Counted from the stretch's first letter, positions 17,413-25,364 are shown. The stretch is 64,000 nt of DNA from Actinomycetes bacterium (GCA_021787365.1 JAJYMB010000130.1:62001-126000); one strand, 5' to 3'. Notes: generated by a model from the letters alone, not told the origin. Made by a program: numbers and translations.

Positions 17413-18393
17413 TCAGGCCCGCTCCATCAAGCTGTGGCGGTCGGCGAAGGCGCGCTCGCGCACCTCTTCGGCCACGCCGGCAGCCGCGAGGGCATCGTCC
17501 AGCTCGGCCCAGGCTTCTTCGCGGAGCCAGCCGGGACACGAGGCGAGGCGGTCGGCTACCGAGAGCGAGTACGGGTAGCCCGGGAAGGCGGCGTCGTCGG
17601 CCAAGGCCGACAGCTGGCCGAGCAGCGCTGCCGGATCCCGGTCGCCCGGCAGGTCGACCCGGAAGGCGAAGCGGGCGTCGGGGTCCAAGCGGGCCACCAC
17701 GACGGAGAGGCCCGGTCCCAGCTCGGCTCGCAGGATGCCGACTGGAGCCCACCAGCACGAACGCGCCCCAAGGGCTTTTTCTGCCTCTAGCTCGAGCTGG
17801 CCGACCAGAGGCCCGCCCCCGCGGGCGAGCGAGGAGTGCTTGGTGACGCCGACGAGCGCGATGTCGCGCTCGGCCGCCCGAAGGAGCAGTTCCCCGAGCC
17901 ATCGGGCTGGGATGCGCCAGTCCGGCTGCAAGTCGCCGTCTACCAGCACCAGCGCGCCAGGCTCGGCTTCCTCGACGCAGCGCGCCACCAGCCTCCACTC
18001 CGACCAGTCCCTCAGCAGGTTGAGATCGACCGGTGTGTCAGATGCAACAGGTGCGCCCAGCATCGCCAAGGAACGCTTCGCCTCAGCGCCTCCGCCCGGC
18101 CCGGCCAGCACGTGGGCGGACAGCTCACCCTGCTCTTCCAGCGTGCAGCGCCCTTGCTGCCAGCGCACCCGCGCTGCCCGGGTGATGCAGACCTGAACGG
18201 AACGGGCGTCCGCCACGAGCGCCTGGCCCCCGTCCACCGCCCAGCAGTCGACCGGTGGCGCGGTGCGGTCGAGCGGGCGCGCTTCTACCTGGGCTGCAAA
18301 CTCGATATCGCTGCCAGTCGGGTCCGAGAGCTGCTGGGAACGGCCGGCGAGGAGATCTGCCAGCGCCTCGGCCGCTTCGCTGATCGTGGGCAC
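17413..18393 (-). CDS. nurA: NurA-domain 5'-3' nuclease
   Basis: A protein of about 326 residues with the NurA nuclease pattern: an acidic motif in CWAVDGGQALV near the N-terminus, LVLVDGDLQPDW in the middle and VGVTKHSSLARGGG. NurA degrades the 5' strand of DNA ends while HerA drives translocation; the gene is 101 bp upstream of herA on the same strand. The motif reads DGG where many relatives have DGS. I chose GTG 18391-18393 (VPTISEAAEAL), because the open frame upstream only translates the GCCGGCGCCCCAC tandem repeat. It diverges from ku. Confidence 0.82.
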   Translation of the reverse strand: MPTISEAAEALADLLAGRSQQLSDPTGSDIEFAAQVEARPLDRTAPPVDCWAVDGGQALVADARSVQVCITRAARVRWQQGRCTLEEQGELSAHVLAGPGGGAEAKRSLAMLGAPVASDTPVDLNLLRDWSEWRLVARCVEEAEPGALVLVDGDLQPDWRIPARWLGELLLRAAERDIALVGVTKHSSLARGGGPLVGQLELEAEKALGARSCWWAPVGILRAELGPGLSVVVARLDPDARFAFRVDLPGDRDPAALLGQLSALADDAAFPGYPYSLSVADRLASCPGWLREEAWAELDDALAAAGVAEEVRERAFADRHSLMERA

Positions 18394-18420
18394 GCCGGAA
18401 TGGTAGGCGCTAGGTGCACC

Positions 18421-18495
18421 GCCGGCGCCCCACGCCGGCGCCCCACGCCGGCGCCCCACGCCGGCGCCCCACGCCGGCGCCCCACGCCGGCGCCC
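18421..18495. repeat. 13-bp GC-only tandem repeat between nurA and ku
   Basis: Five perfect copies of GCCGGCGCCCCAC (18421-18485) plus a partial sixth end 37 bp before the ku start and 28 bp before the nurA start. Each unit holds the palindromes GCCGGC and GGCGCC. Because it fills the divergent promoter space, copy-number change could alter both genes. Confidence 0.9.
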
Positions 18496-18532
18496 TTTCC
18501 TCTTCCCGCCGCCCGAGCGGCACAATGGAATT

Positions 18533-19378
18533 ATGCCGAGGCCCATATGGAGCGGTTCGATCAGTTTCGGTCTGGTCAATGTGCCGGTCAAGCTGGTGAC
18601 AGCGACCTCGCCGAAGGACGTCAGGTTCCACCAGTTGCACGGGGCGGACGGGGGGAGGATAAACCAGAAGCGGGTTTGCTCCCTCGACGGCGAAGAAGTG
18701 GACTACTCCGAGATCGTGAAGGGCTACGAGGTGCGCAAAGGCGAGTACGTGGTCGTCGAGCCTGAAGAGCTCGAAGCGCTGGCGCCGGAGGCGAGCCGGG
18801 TGATCGATATCGAAGAGTTCGTCGAGCTGTCGGCCATCGATCCGCTGTTTTTCGAACACAGCTATTACCTGGTGCCAGACGGGCCGGCGGAAAAGCCCTA
18901 CGCCCTGCTCGTGGAGGCGATCGAGGGCACAGGCAAAGCCGGGATCGGCCGCTTCGTGCTACGCACCAAGGAGTACCTGGCCGCGCTACGGCCGCGCGAC
19001 GGCGTGCTAGTGCTCTCGACACTGCTTTTTGCCGACGAGGTGGTGAAGGCGGCCGATTTCGAGGTGCGCACGACCAAGGACACCAAGCCAACCGAGCGGG
19101 AGCTCGACATGGCGCGCCAACTCGTAAGTACTTTCGCCGCCGAATGGGACCCCGCCAAGTACAAGGACGACTACCGGGAAAAGGTCCTTGCCATGATCGA
19201 GGCCAAGGCGGCGGGCAACGAAATTGCCGTGCCGGAAGGGCCCGAACGGCCCGCTCCCGTGGTGGATCTCATGGCCGCCCTGGAGGCGAGCCTGGCCCGG
19301 GCTGGAAGGCGTTCTCGAAGCCAGGAAGGTACGGGCGAGACCGAGAGCGACGAGGCCAAAGAGCGCGCGAGCGCTTGA
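18533..19378 (+). CDS. ku: Bacterial Ku DNA end-binding protein
   Basis: The 281-residue homodimeric Ku of non-homologous end joining, which rings DNA ends and recruits ligase D. The start MPRPIWSGSISFGLVNVPVK is the family hallmark; the core continues through YYLVPDG and FVLRTKEYLAALRPRDGVLVL, with a Lys/Arg/Glu-rich C-terminus typical of actinomycete Ku. CACAAT lies 7 nt before the ATG and may be the -10 of a short-leader transcript. No ligD is in the window. The gene diverges from nurA-herA. Confidence 0.95.
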   Translation: MPRPIWSGSISFGLVNVPVKLVTATSPKDVRFHQLHGADGGRINQKRVCSLDGEEVDYSEIVKGYEVRKGEYVVVEPEELEALAPEASRVIDIEEFVELSAIDPLFFEHSYYLVPDGPAEKPYALLVEAIEGTGKAGIGRFVLRTKEYLAALRPRDGVLVLSTLLFADEVVKAADFEVRTTKDTKPTERELDMARQLVSTFAAEWDPAKYKDDYREKVLAMIEAKAAGNEIAVPEGPERPAPVVDLMAALEASLARAGRRSRSQEGTGETESDEAKERASA

Positions 19379-19482
19379 TCCGGCCGAAGGCGCGACAGAT
19401 AGGACAACGGAGGGTCTTGGCGTACAAAAACCAGGCCGATCTGAAGTCGTTAGCCGCACATTTGTCGGTTTTCTGGGCGAAA

Positions 19483-19543
19483 ACGCGCAAGTTACTGATG
19501 GATGTGGCCTCTGGCGGCGCACATCAGTCAGTTTTTCGCGCGT
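19483..19543. repeat. Imperfect long inverted repeat downstream of ku
   Basis: Two 24-nt arms (19483-19506 and 19520-19543) match at about 18 positions when one is reversed and complemented, around a 13-nt loop. Both arms carry ACGCGC at the outside and GATGTG at the inside. It could be a terminator for the convergent genes or the remnant of a palindromic element. Confidence 0.5.
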
Positions 19544-19595
19544 CCCCGCCTTAGAGAGCGGCTTTGTCGGGGCGTCCCGGGCCAGGCGGCCCCCC

Positions 19596-19659
19596 GGCAC
19601 GGCGGCCTGGCGGCACGGCGGCCTGGCGGCACGGCGGCCTGGCGGCACGGCGGCCAGGC
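19596..19659. repeat. 16-bp tandem repeat, four copies
   Basis: Copies of GGCACGGCGGCCTGGC begin at 19596, 19612, 19628 and 19644; the last has one base changed. They lie in the non-coding spacer between ku and the beta-lactamase-like gene. Confidence 0.88.
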
Positions 19660-19734
19660 GGCCTGCTAATAGCTAATCGGCGCCGGCGACGCAATGTGGG
19701 TCGGCTGCCCTGCTTTTGGTGCTAACAGCTAACG

Positions 19735-20715
19735 CTAACCGGCGCCGGCGAAGGCGAGTACTGCGTCGGAAACCGCCGGCCAGGCCTGCTTGGCCCAGGG
19801 ACCGAAGGGCTCGGACGAAAGGCCGGCGAGCGCCACGCCGGCCTCGGGGTCGGCCCACACGAACGAACCGGACTGCCCGAAGTGACCATAGGTGGAGGGC
19901 GAGTTGCGGGTGCCGGTCCAGTGGGGCGACTTGTTGTCGCGTAACTCCGGCCCGAGCCCCCAGTCGCAGGGTTCGTACCGCCCGAAGCCCGGCAGCACGC
20001 CGGCGAGGCCCGGGAACGCCACTGAAGTGGCCGTCTTCCATGTCGACTCGCCGACGAGGCTAGGTGCGAGCAGTTCTTTCGCAAGGAGGAGCAGGTCCGA
20101 GAGGGGGCCGCGGGCGCCGTGGGCGGGTGAGCCGGCGAGGGTGGTGCGGTTTATGCCGAGCGGGCCGAGTACGCCTTCTCGCAGGTACTGCTCGAAGCTC
20201 ATAGCCGTACGGAACTCCAAGTGGGCGGCCAGGGCCTCGGTCCCGGTGTTGGAGTAGACGCGCCTGCGCCCGGGCGGGGAGAGGGGGCTCGTCCCCTCGA
20301 AGGGGAGGCCCGACGCGTGCGCCATCAGGTGGGCGACCGTGGAGCCCTCGGGGCCGGCGGGTTCGTCGAGGCCGAGGGTGCCCTCTTCGCTCGCCACGAG
20401 GACTGCCAAGGCCACCAGCAGCTTCGTGACCGAGGCCCACGCAAAGGGCTGCTCGGCTGGGCCGCTCGCCGCCAGTGTGCCGGAGGGGCCGACGACGCCA
20501 CAGGCCGCCTCTCCGGGCCAGCTGCTTATGTGGGCTCGCAGTGCGGCCTCGAGGCCGGTGCCCGCTGAGAGCCCTGCTCCGGGACCGGCGGGCCGGGTCA
20601 CGCCGGCGACCCCCCGTGGATCGTTGGGGAACCCGTTCGTCTCCGCCGTGGGAGTCACGCCGGCGACCCCCCGTGGATCGTTGGGGAACCCGTTCGTCTC
20701 CGCCGTGGGCGTCAC
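19735..20715 (-). CDS. Class C beta-lactamase / D,D-peptidase-like serine hydrolase
   Basis: A 326-residue hydrolase of the class C beta-lactamase fold. The catalytic SVTK (SxxK), YSN and a late HFGQSGS in place of KTG are visible, with AHLMAHASGLP as in esterase-type members. No signal peptide is evident. The first possible start, GTG 20713-20715, overlaps the stop of the preceding DUF2505 gene (GTGA). The first 38 residues are two copies of a 19-residue unit (TPTAETNGFPNDPRGVAG) encoded by a 57-bp tandem repeat; each copy supplies its own in-frame GTG (20715, 20658, 20601), so the true start is uncertain. Substrate unknown. Confidence 0.82.
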   Translation of the reverse strand: MTPTAETNGFPNDPRGVAGVTPTAETNGFPNDPRGVAGVTRPAGPGAGLSAGTGLEAALRAHISSWPGEAACGVVGPSGTLAASGPAEQPFAWASVTKLLVALAVLVASEEGTLGLDEPAGPEGSTVAHLMAHASGLPFEGTSPLSPPGRRRVYSNTGTEALAAHLEFRTAMSFEQYLREGVLGPLGINRTTLAGSPAHGARGPLSDLLLLAKELLAPSLVGESTWKTATSVAFPGLAGVLPGFGRYEPCDWGLGPELRDNKSPHWTGTRNSPSTYGHFGQSGSFVWADPEAGVALAGLSSEPFGPWAKQAWPAVSDAVLAFAGAG

Positions 20716-20728
20716 GCCGGCGACCCCC
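20597..20728. repeat. 57-bp tandem repeat spanning a start/stop junction
   Basis: Two 57-bp copies (20597-20653, 20654-20710) differ only at the last base, and 18 bp of a third (20711-20728) overlap the 3' end of the DUF2505 gene. Each copy contains the GTGA start/stop overlap, so the junction has been copied into the downstream reading frame. Confidence 0.92.
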
Positions 20729-21221
20729 GGCGGGCGGCCACGTAGCGGCCCATTAGCGTCGCCGTCTCGGCGAGGTTCTGGCGGATGCTGCCGGCAATGG
20801 CGCGCTCCGCGAGCGGGCCTAGTAGGGGGATGTTGACGCGGAGGTCGGCCTCGAAGTGCTGGTAGCAGGCGGCCTCGCCGTTGGCCACGAGCTCGTACCA
20901 GCCCGAGAAGGAAAGCAGGCCGGCGTAGTTGTCGGCCAGCATCGTCACCTGGGTGGACCGCCGGTCGAGGTCGACGTCGCTCACTTGTGCCCAGGTCAGT
21001 TTGGCGGGGTCCAAGATCACGGCGGCTGGCCCGTTGAGCCGGCCGGCGAACTTGTACCCGACCACCACCCGGGCCCGTCTCCCGTTGGTTTCGAGTGTTC
21101 TGAGCTCGGGCGCTGAAATGCCCTCGAGGGCGCCTAGCTCGCGGTAAAAAGAGGGGTCGAGGAAGGCCGCCTGCGCTTCTTCCACGCTGGCCTCGATCGG
21201 CTGATCGACGCAGATCCTCAT
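20712..21221 (-). CDS. DUF2505 (SRPBCC-like) protein
   Basis: A 169-residue protein matching the actinomycete DUF2505 pattern within the START/SRPBCC hydrophobic-ligand fold: MRICVDQPIEASVEEAQAAF at the start, a beta-rich centre (VVVGYKFAGRL) and a C-terminal long helix (PLAERAIAGSIRQNLAETA). Function unknown. It starts 4 nt after the stop of the solute-binding lipoprotein gene and overlaps the next gene by 4 nt, so the three form an operon. Confidence 0.78.
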   Translation of the reverse strand: MRICVDQPIEASVEEAQAAFLDPSFYRELGALEGISAPELRTLETNGRRARVVVGYKFAGRLNGPAAVILDPAKLTWAQVSDVDLDRRSTQVTMLADNYAGLLSFSGWYELVANGEAACYQHFEADLRVNIPLLGPLAERAIAGSIRQNLAETATLMGRYVAARRGSPA

Positions 21222-21225
21222 GTGC

Positions 21226-22170
21226 TCAGTAATAGCTTGCGGAGGTGTCGCACTCCAAGGGGCCCTCGAGCGCGTGGAGGTTGGCCTCCATCACATCGAA
21301 ATACGTCTGGTACTTCGTGCCCGGGGCGGGAGCGAGCTCCATCGGGTCGAGGCTCTTTGCCTCGAGGTGGTCGGCCTTTGCCACCTGCAAGAGTTGGCCA
21401 GAAGGCACACCCTGCTCGGAGAAAACGCCCGGTATCGAGTACTGGGCTATGGTCGCCAGCGCACTTTTCACCCCGGTCGAGCTGACGGCGACGTCCACGA
21501 GCGAAAAAGCCGACGCCATGCGCCCGAAGGCGTCGTCTGCGGTCACGAATTCCCGTAGCGGGCAGCTCGAGAGCGAGCTGTAGTAGTCAGAGGAAATAGA
21601 AGAGGCGAGGGACTCGAAGTCACGAGCGCCGTTTTCGAACTGGCGCTTCCCGGCCGGGCTCACGGCGGAGAGGGCGTCCGCCACTTTTCCTGCGGCCGAA
21701 GACCAAAGGTACGGGTCGAGCCAGAACTCGTACGAGCCAGCCTTCTTTGTGACTGCCGGCAGCAGCGCCAAGTGGCGGCGTGAAGCCGCGGCCGCTTCCA
21801 CCTTCGGTTGGTAGCCGGCGCCGACTTCGACGACGAGCTGAGCAGAGGCGAGCTCCTTGCGCTGGGCGGCAGACGGCGTGAGGCCCTCGGGCTGGACGCC
21901 GGCCGGGGCGAGGTCGGTCACTTTGACATCTGCGCCGCCCACGTAGGCCACGAGCTGGGCCAAGGGAAAGGCAGTGGCCACGACCCGGAGGGGGTGGGCC
22001 AGGGCGGAGTCGACCGTGGCGGGCCGGGACTTCCCAGCTGCGCCGCTTCCATGAGCCTTCGCGCCGCAGCCGGCCAGAGCGGCCCCGACGAGCAGGCCAC
22101 CGAGCACGCCGGTGAGGGCTCGCCCCGGTGCGCGCCTTGCCTGGGCAAAGTCCAGTCGGGCGCGGCTCAC
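21226..22170 (-). CDS. ZnuA/TroA-like solute-binding lipoprotein with acidic residues at metal-ligand positions
   Basis: A 314-residue cluster A-1 metal-binding-protein homologue. Residues 20-35 form a lipoprotein signal with lipobox LAGC (Cys35). The family frame is clear (VVATAFPLAQLVAYVGG, GVQPEGLTPS, WLDPYLW, VFSEQG), but the usual histidine ligands are replaced: Glu95 in GVQPEG (normally PHxY), Glu148 in SYEFWLDP (normally DPHxWLDP) and Asp212 in TADDAFG (normally xHDAFG), with Glu252 in VFSEQ. A His-poor acidic site would favour a different metal or another ligand. No permease or ATPase gene is adjacent; it heads a three-gene operon. Confidence 0.8.
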   Translation of the reverse strand: MSRARLDFAQARRAPGRALTGVLGGLLVGAALAGCGAKAHGSGAAGKSRPATVDSALAHPLRVVATAFPLAQLVAYVGGADVKVTDLAPAGVQPEGLTPSAAQRKELASAQLVVEVGAGYQPKVEAAAASRRHLALLPAVTKKAGSYEFWLDPYLWSSAAGKVADALSAVSPAGKRQFENGARDFESLASSISSDYYSSLSSCPLREFVTADDAFGRMASAFSLVDVAVSSTGVKSALATIAQYSIPGVFSEQGVPSGQLLQVAKADHLEAKSLDPMELAPAPGTKYQTYFDVMEANLHALEGPLECDTSASYY

Positions 22171-22197
22171 CCTTCGAGCATGGCACCGTGCTGTTCT

Positions 22198-22315
22198 TAG
22201 CGGCGAGTCACGCGCTGCTGTCCCAGCCAGCCGTACACGGCCGCCCCCGCCCGCGAGCCACGCCCGACTTGCCCGCCGGCGAGTCGTGCCCGGCTGCCCC
22301 TAGCGGCAAGTCACG
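22198..22315. promoter_or_regulatory. Repeated GCGGCrAGTCACG motif upstream of the solute-binding lipoprotein gene
   Basis: TAGCGGCGAGTCACG (22198-22212) and TAGCGGCAAGTCACG (22301-22315) are 15-bp direct repeats with one difference; a third weaker copy, CCGGCGAGTCGTG, lies near 22276-22288. They fill the space between the minus-strand lipoprotein operon and lpd and may be regulator sites. No classical Zur palindrome was seen. Confidence 0.35.
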
Positions 22316-22408
22316 GCCGCAGACCCTGGCTCGGCAGGCAGGGCTGGCGCGCGAGCGGCCCCGGTTGGGCCTATCAGCGCGCTGGCAATAACCTGTGGGA
22401 AGAGAAAG

Positions 22409-23848
22409 GTGGTGGTCCCTACGGCCCAGAGTTCTAGTTCGTTTGATGCCGTCGTGATCGGCGGCGGCCCGGCGGGCTATGCGGCGGCGCTTTACGGTGG
22501 GCGCCAGGGCCTATCCGTCGCCGTGGTGGAAAAGGACAAGGTGGGTGGCACATGCCTGCACCGGGGGTGCATACCCGCCAAGGAACTCCTGGAGACGGCC
22601 GCCGTCTACCGCACCGTCCAGGGCGCGAAGGGTTACGGCATCGCCGTGGACGGCATATCGGTCGACTTTTCCTCTTCCCAGGCGCGAAAGAAGAGGGTCG
22701 TCGACCAGCAGCACAAGGGCCTTCAAGGGCTCCTCGAGAAGTGCAAGGTGACCACTTTCATAGGGAGGGGCTCCTTGCAGCCCGGCAAGGTGGTGCGCGT
22801 CGAGGGCGCCGACGGGGCGGTCACCGAGCTCGAGGCGCCTGCCGTTCTGCTCGCCGCCGGCTCGGTACCCCGTACGATCCCTGGTTTCGACGTGGACGGG
22901 CGGCTAGTGCTCACCAGTGACGAGTTGCTCGAACTGGAGAAGTTGCCGGCGTCGGCGGTGGTGATCGGGGGAGGGGTGGTCGGCTGCGAGTTCGCCTCGA
23001 TGATGGCCGACATGGGCGTCAAGGTCACGGTCCTCGAAGCCCTCCCGAGCGTCCTTCCTGGGGTCGACGCTGACGTGACAGCCGTGGTGGTCAAGTCCTT
23101 CGCGCGGAGAGGCATCGAGGTGAAGACGGGCGTGACCGTGAAGGGCCACGACACTTCCGAAGACGGGGAGTCGACCACCGTTCGCTACGAGTCGAGCGAG
23201 GGTGCGGCCAGCCTGCAGGTGCGAGCGGTGGTCGTGTCGGTTGGCCGCCGCCCCTACAGCGAAGAGCTGCTCGCCCCCGGTTGCGGTGTCGAGGTGGACG
23301 AGAGGGGCTTTGTCAAGGTGGACGAGCTGTTGCGGACGAGCGCAGAAGGGGTCTGGGCCCTAGGTGACCTGGTGGCGACTCCCGGCCTCGCTCACGTTGG
23401 TTTTGCCGAGGCCATCGTTGTCATGGACCAACTGCTCGGGCGGGAGCCCGTGCCGATCGACTACGCCAAGGTGCCTTGGTGCGTCTATACCCACCCTGAG
23501 GTCGCCTACGCCGGCTACTCCGAGCAGGCGGCGAGGGAGGCCGGTTACGAGGTGGTCACGAAGAAGGACCCCTTCGTGGGCAACGGCAGGGCAGCGATCA
23601 TCGGTGACACCGAGGGCGTCGTCAAGCTCGTCGCCGAAAAGCTCCCCGATGGCCGGCCGGGGCGGCTCCTCGGGGTCCATATGGCCGGCCCGTGGGTGAC
23701 CGAGCAGCTCGGGCAGGGGTACCTGGCTGTCAACTGGGAGGCGACGGCCGACGAGGTTGCCCAGTTCGTGCAGCCGCACCCGTCGTTGTCAGAGGTTTTC
23801 GGCGAGACGATGCTCGCCCTCACTGGAAGAGGTATCCACGTTGGCTGA
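22409..23848 (+). CDS. lpd: Dihydrolipoyl dehydrogenase (E3)
   Basis: A 479-residue flavoprotein that reoxidises dihydrolipoyl groups of 2-oxoacid dehydrogenase complexes with NAD+. The FAD site VIGGGPAGYAAALYG, the redox disulfide GGTCLHRGCIPAK, the NAD-binding VVIGGGVVGCEFASM, FAD-binding VWALGDL and the C-terminal active-site HPSLSEVF are all present. GTG 22409 follows an AGAGAAAG stretch; TAACCT at 22389 is a possible -10. It overlaps the E2 gene by 8 nt. Confidence 0.94.
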   Translation: MVVPTAQSSSSFDAVVIGGGPAGYAAALYGGRQGLSVAVVEKDKVGGTCLHRGCIPAKELLETAAVYRTVQGAKGYGIAVDGISVDFSSSQARKKRVVDQQHKGLQGLLEKCKVTTFIGRGSLQPGKVVRVEGADGAVTELEAPAVLLAAGSVPRTIPGFDVDGRLVLTSDELLELEKLPASAVVIGGGVVGCEFASMMADMGVKVTVLEALPSVLPGVDADVTAVVVKSFARRGIEVKTGVTVKGHDTSEDGESTTVRYESSEGAASLQVRAVVVSVGRRPYSEELLAPGCGVEVDERGFVKVDELLRTSAEGVWALGDLVATPGLAHVGFAEAIVVMDQLLGREPVPIDYAKVPWCVYTHPEVAYAGYSEQAAREAGYEVVTKKDPFVGNGRAAIIGDTEGVVKLVAEKLPDGRPGRLLGVHMAGPWVTEQLGQGYLAVNWEATADEVAQFVQPHPSLSEVFGETMLALTGRGIHVG

Positions 23849-25364
23849 CATCACGATGCCCCAACTCGGTGAGACGGTCACCGAGGGGACGATCACTAAG
23901 TGGCACAAGAAAGCGGGCGACCCGGTCGCGGAGGACGAGGTGCTTTTCGAGGTCTCGACCGACAAGGTCGACTCGGAGGTGCCCTCTCCTATCAGCGGCG
24001 TCGTCGGCGAAATCCTGGTTGCCGAAGGCGAAACGGTGGCAGTGGGTACGAAGCTGGCCGTCGTGACGCCCGCTGGTGAGGCGCCAGCGGCTCCTGCCGC
24101 CGACACGGGGGCAGCCTCGGCCGGCGAAGTTGCCACCGCGCCCGCCCGTGAGCCGGGCGCCGAGGGGCCCGAGGCCGCGGAGCCCGTGGAGGCTCGGGCA
24201 GCGGCCGCAGCGCCGGCAGGGCCAGCCAGCATTCCCGGGGCCACCAAGCCGCCCTCCGGCGGCCCGGCCAGGCCGGGTGGACGGCCGGCCGACCAGCGGC
24301 CGCCCAGCGCGCCGGCGCAGGGCGGGCCAGGCAAACTGCTCTCACCGGTTGTAAGGCGCCTCATCGCCGAGCACGGCCTCGACCCGGCCCAGATCCCCGG
24401 CACGGGGGCAGGCGGCAGGATCACCCGGGACGACGTGCTTGCCGCGATCGAGCGTCAGGGGGCCAACGGCAACGGTTCTGCAGCTGTCGAGGTCGCTCCC
24501 TCGGCCAGCGCCTCGCCGGGCGGTGCTCCCTGGCCGCCGGGCGGGACGGTCGGTGCGGGGGTCGCCGAGCCGGCTCGTCCCCGGGTCGGTGCACCTCTCC
24601 CCGGAGAGGAGTTCGCGATAGCGCCGAGCGCGCCGGCGCCGAGGCCGGGGTTGCGGGACATGGTCGTCCCGTTCACCAACATCCGCCGGCGCACTGCCGA
24701 GCACATGGTCCGTTCCAAGCACACCTCGGCCCACACGATGGTGGCGGTGGAGGTGGACTACTCGGCCGTCGACCGAGCGCGGCTGCCCGTCCGCGCCAGT
24801 TTCAAGGCCAACGAGGGCTTCAGCCTCACTTACCTTCCGTTCATTGCTCGTGCCGTCGTCGACGCGCTGGAGGAGTGGCCCTACCTCAACTCCTCGGTAG
24901 GCGAGGATGAGCTGGTCGTGCACGGCGAGGTCAACCTCGGCGTCGCCGTCGACCTCGACTTCGAAGGCCTGCTGGTGCCGGTTGTGCACCGCGCAGAGGA
25001 AAAGCGCTTGGTGGGCTTGGCCCGCGAGGTCGCCGACCTGGCGTCGCGGGCGCGTAGCAAGCGCCTGACCATGGACGACATCTCGGGAGGGACCTTCACG
25101 CTGACCAACGCGGGTGGCTACGGGACATTGATCACGGTGCCTGTTATCAACCAGCCCCAGGTCGCGATCCTCTCCACCGACGGTGTGCGCAAGCGCCCGG
25201 TGGTGGTGACCCTGCCGGACGGTTCCGACGGCATCGCCGTCCACCCCGTGGGCAACCTGGTGCTGTCGTGGGACCACCGGGCGGTCGATGGGGCCTACGC
25301 GGCGGCGTTCATGGCCAAAGTCCGGGACATCTTGGAAACCCGGGACTGGGCGGCCGAGCTGTAG
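23841..25364 (+). CDS. 2-oxoacid dehydrogenase E2 (dihydrolipoamide acyltransferase)
   Basis: A 507-residue E2 with one lipoyl domain (lysine in STDKVDSEV), an Ala/Pro linker, a peripheral-subunit-binding domain (LLSPVVRRLIAEHGLDPAQI) and the catalytic domain ending with HRAVDG (HxxxDG). In actinomycetes this arrangement next to lpd and lip genes is usually annotated as the 2-oxoglutarate (sucB) E2; pyruvate or branched-chain use cannot be excluded. I chose TTG 23841 (MADITMPQLGE by family), with AGAGG 9 nt upstream and 8 nt overlap with lpd; ATG 23856 is an alternative. Confidence 0.9.
   Translation: MADITMPQLGETVTEGTITKWHKKAGDPVAEDEVLFEVSTDKVDSEVPSPISGVVGEILVAEGETVAVGTKLAVVTPAGEAPAAPAADTGAASAGEVATAPAREPGAEGPEAAEPVEARAAAAAPAGPASIPGATKPPSGGPARPGGRPADQRPPSAPAQGGPGKLLSPVVRRLIAEHGLDPAQIPGTGAGGRITRDDVLAAIERQGANGNGSAAVEVAPSASASPGGAPWPPGGTVGAGVAEPARPRVGAPLPGEEFAIAPSAPAPRPGLRDMVVPFTNIRRRTAEHMVRSKHTSAHTMVAVEVDYSAVDRARLPVRASFKANEGFSLTYLPFIARAVVDALEEWPYLNSSVGEDELVVHGEVNLGVAVDLDFEGLLVPVVHRAEEKRLVGLAREVADLASRARSKRLTMDDISGGTFTLTNAGGYGTLITVPVINQPQVAILSTDGVRKRPVVVTLPDGSDGIAVHPVGNLVLSWDHRAVDGAYAAAFMAKVRDILETRDWAAEL

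Larger units (their letters stand above)
19379..19734. other. 356-bp gene-free spacer with hairpins and a tandem repeat
   Basis: No convincing gene lies between the convergent ku and beta-lactamase-like genes. The spacer contains a short hairpin GTTTTC-TGGGC-GAAAAC (19468-19484), a long imperfect hairpin (19483-19543), four 16-bp repeats (19596-19659) and, nearer the right edge, two related segments GCTAATAGCTAATCGG and GCTAACGCTAACCGG next to GCGCCGGCGA. The left part is poorer in G+C than its surroundings. Confidence 0.6.

Noticed and set aside
17312-17998. Upstream extension of the herA frame
   Set aside because: The frame is open for about 230 more codons but overlaps nurA on the same strand and encodes Arg/Pro/Gly-rich sequence without family similarity.
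18394-18591. Upstream extension of the nurA frame
   Set aside because: It would translate the 13-bp tandem repeat and overlap the ku start; the GTG at 18393 gives the natural N-terminus.
19379-19554. A short protein gene downstream of ku (TTG-started, about 45 codons)
   Set aside because: The region is better explained by hairpin structure; no ribosome site, and three frames are equally open.
22171-22408. A Zur-type zinc operator for the ZnuA-like gene
   Set aside because: No A+T-rich dyad typical of Zur boxes is present; only GC-rich direct repeats were found.
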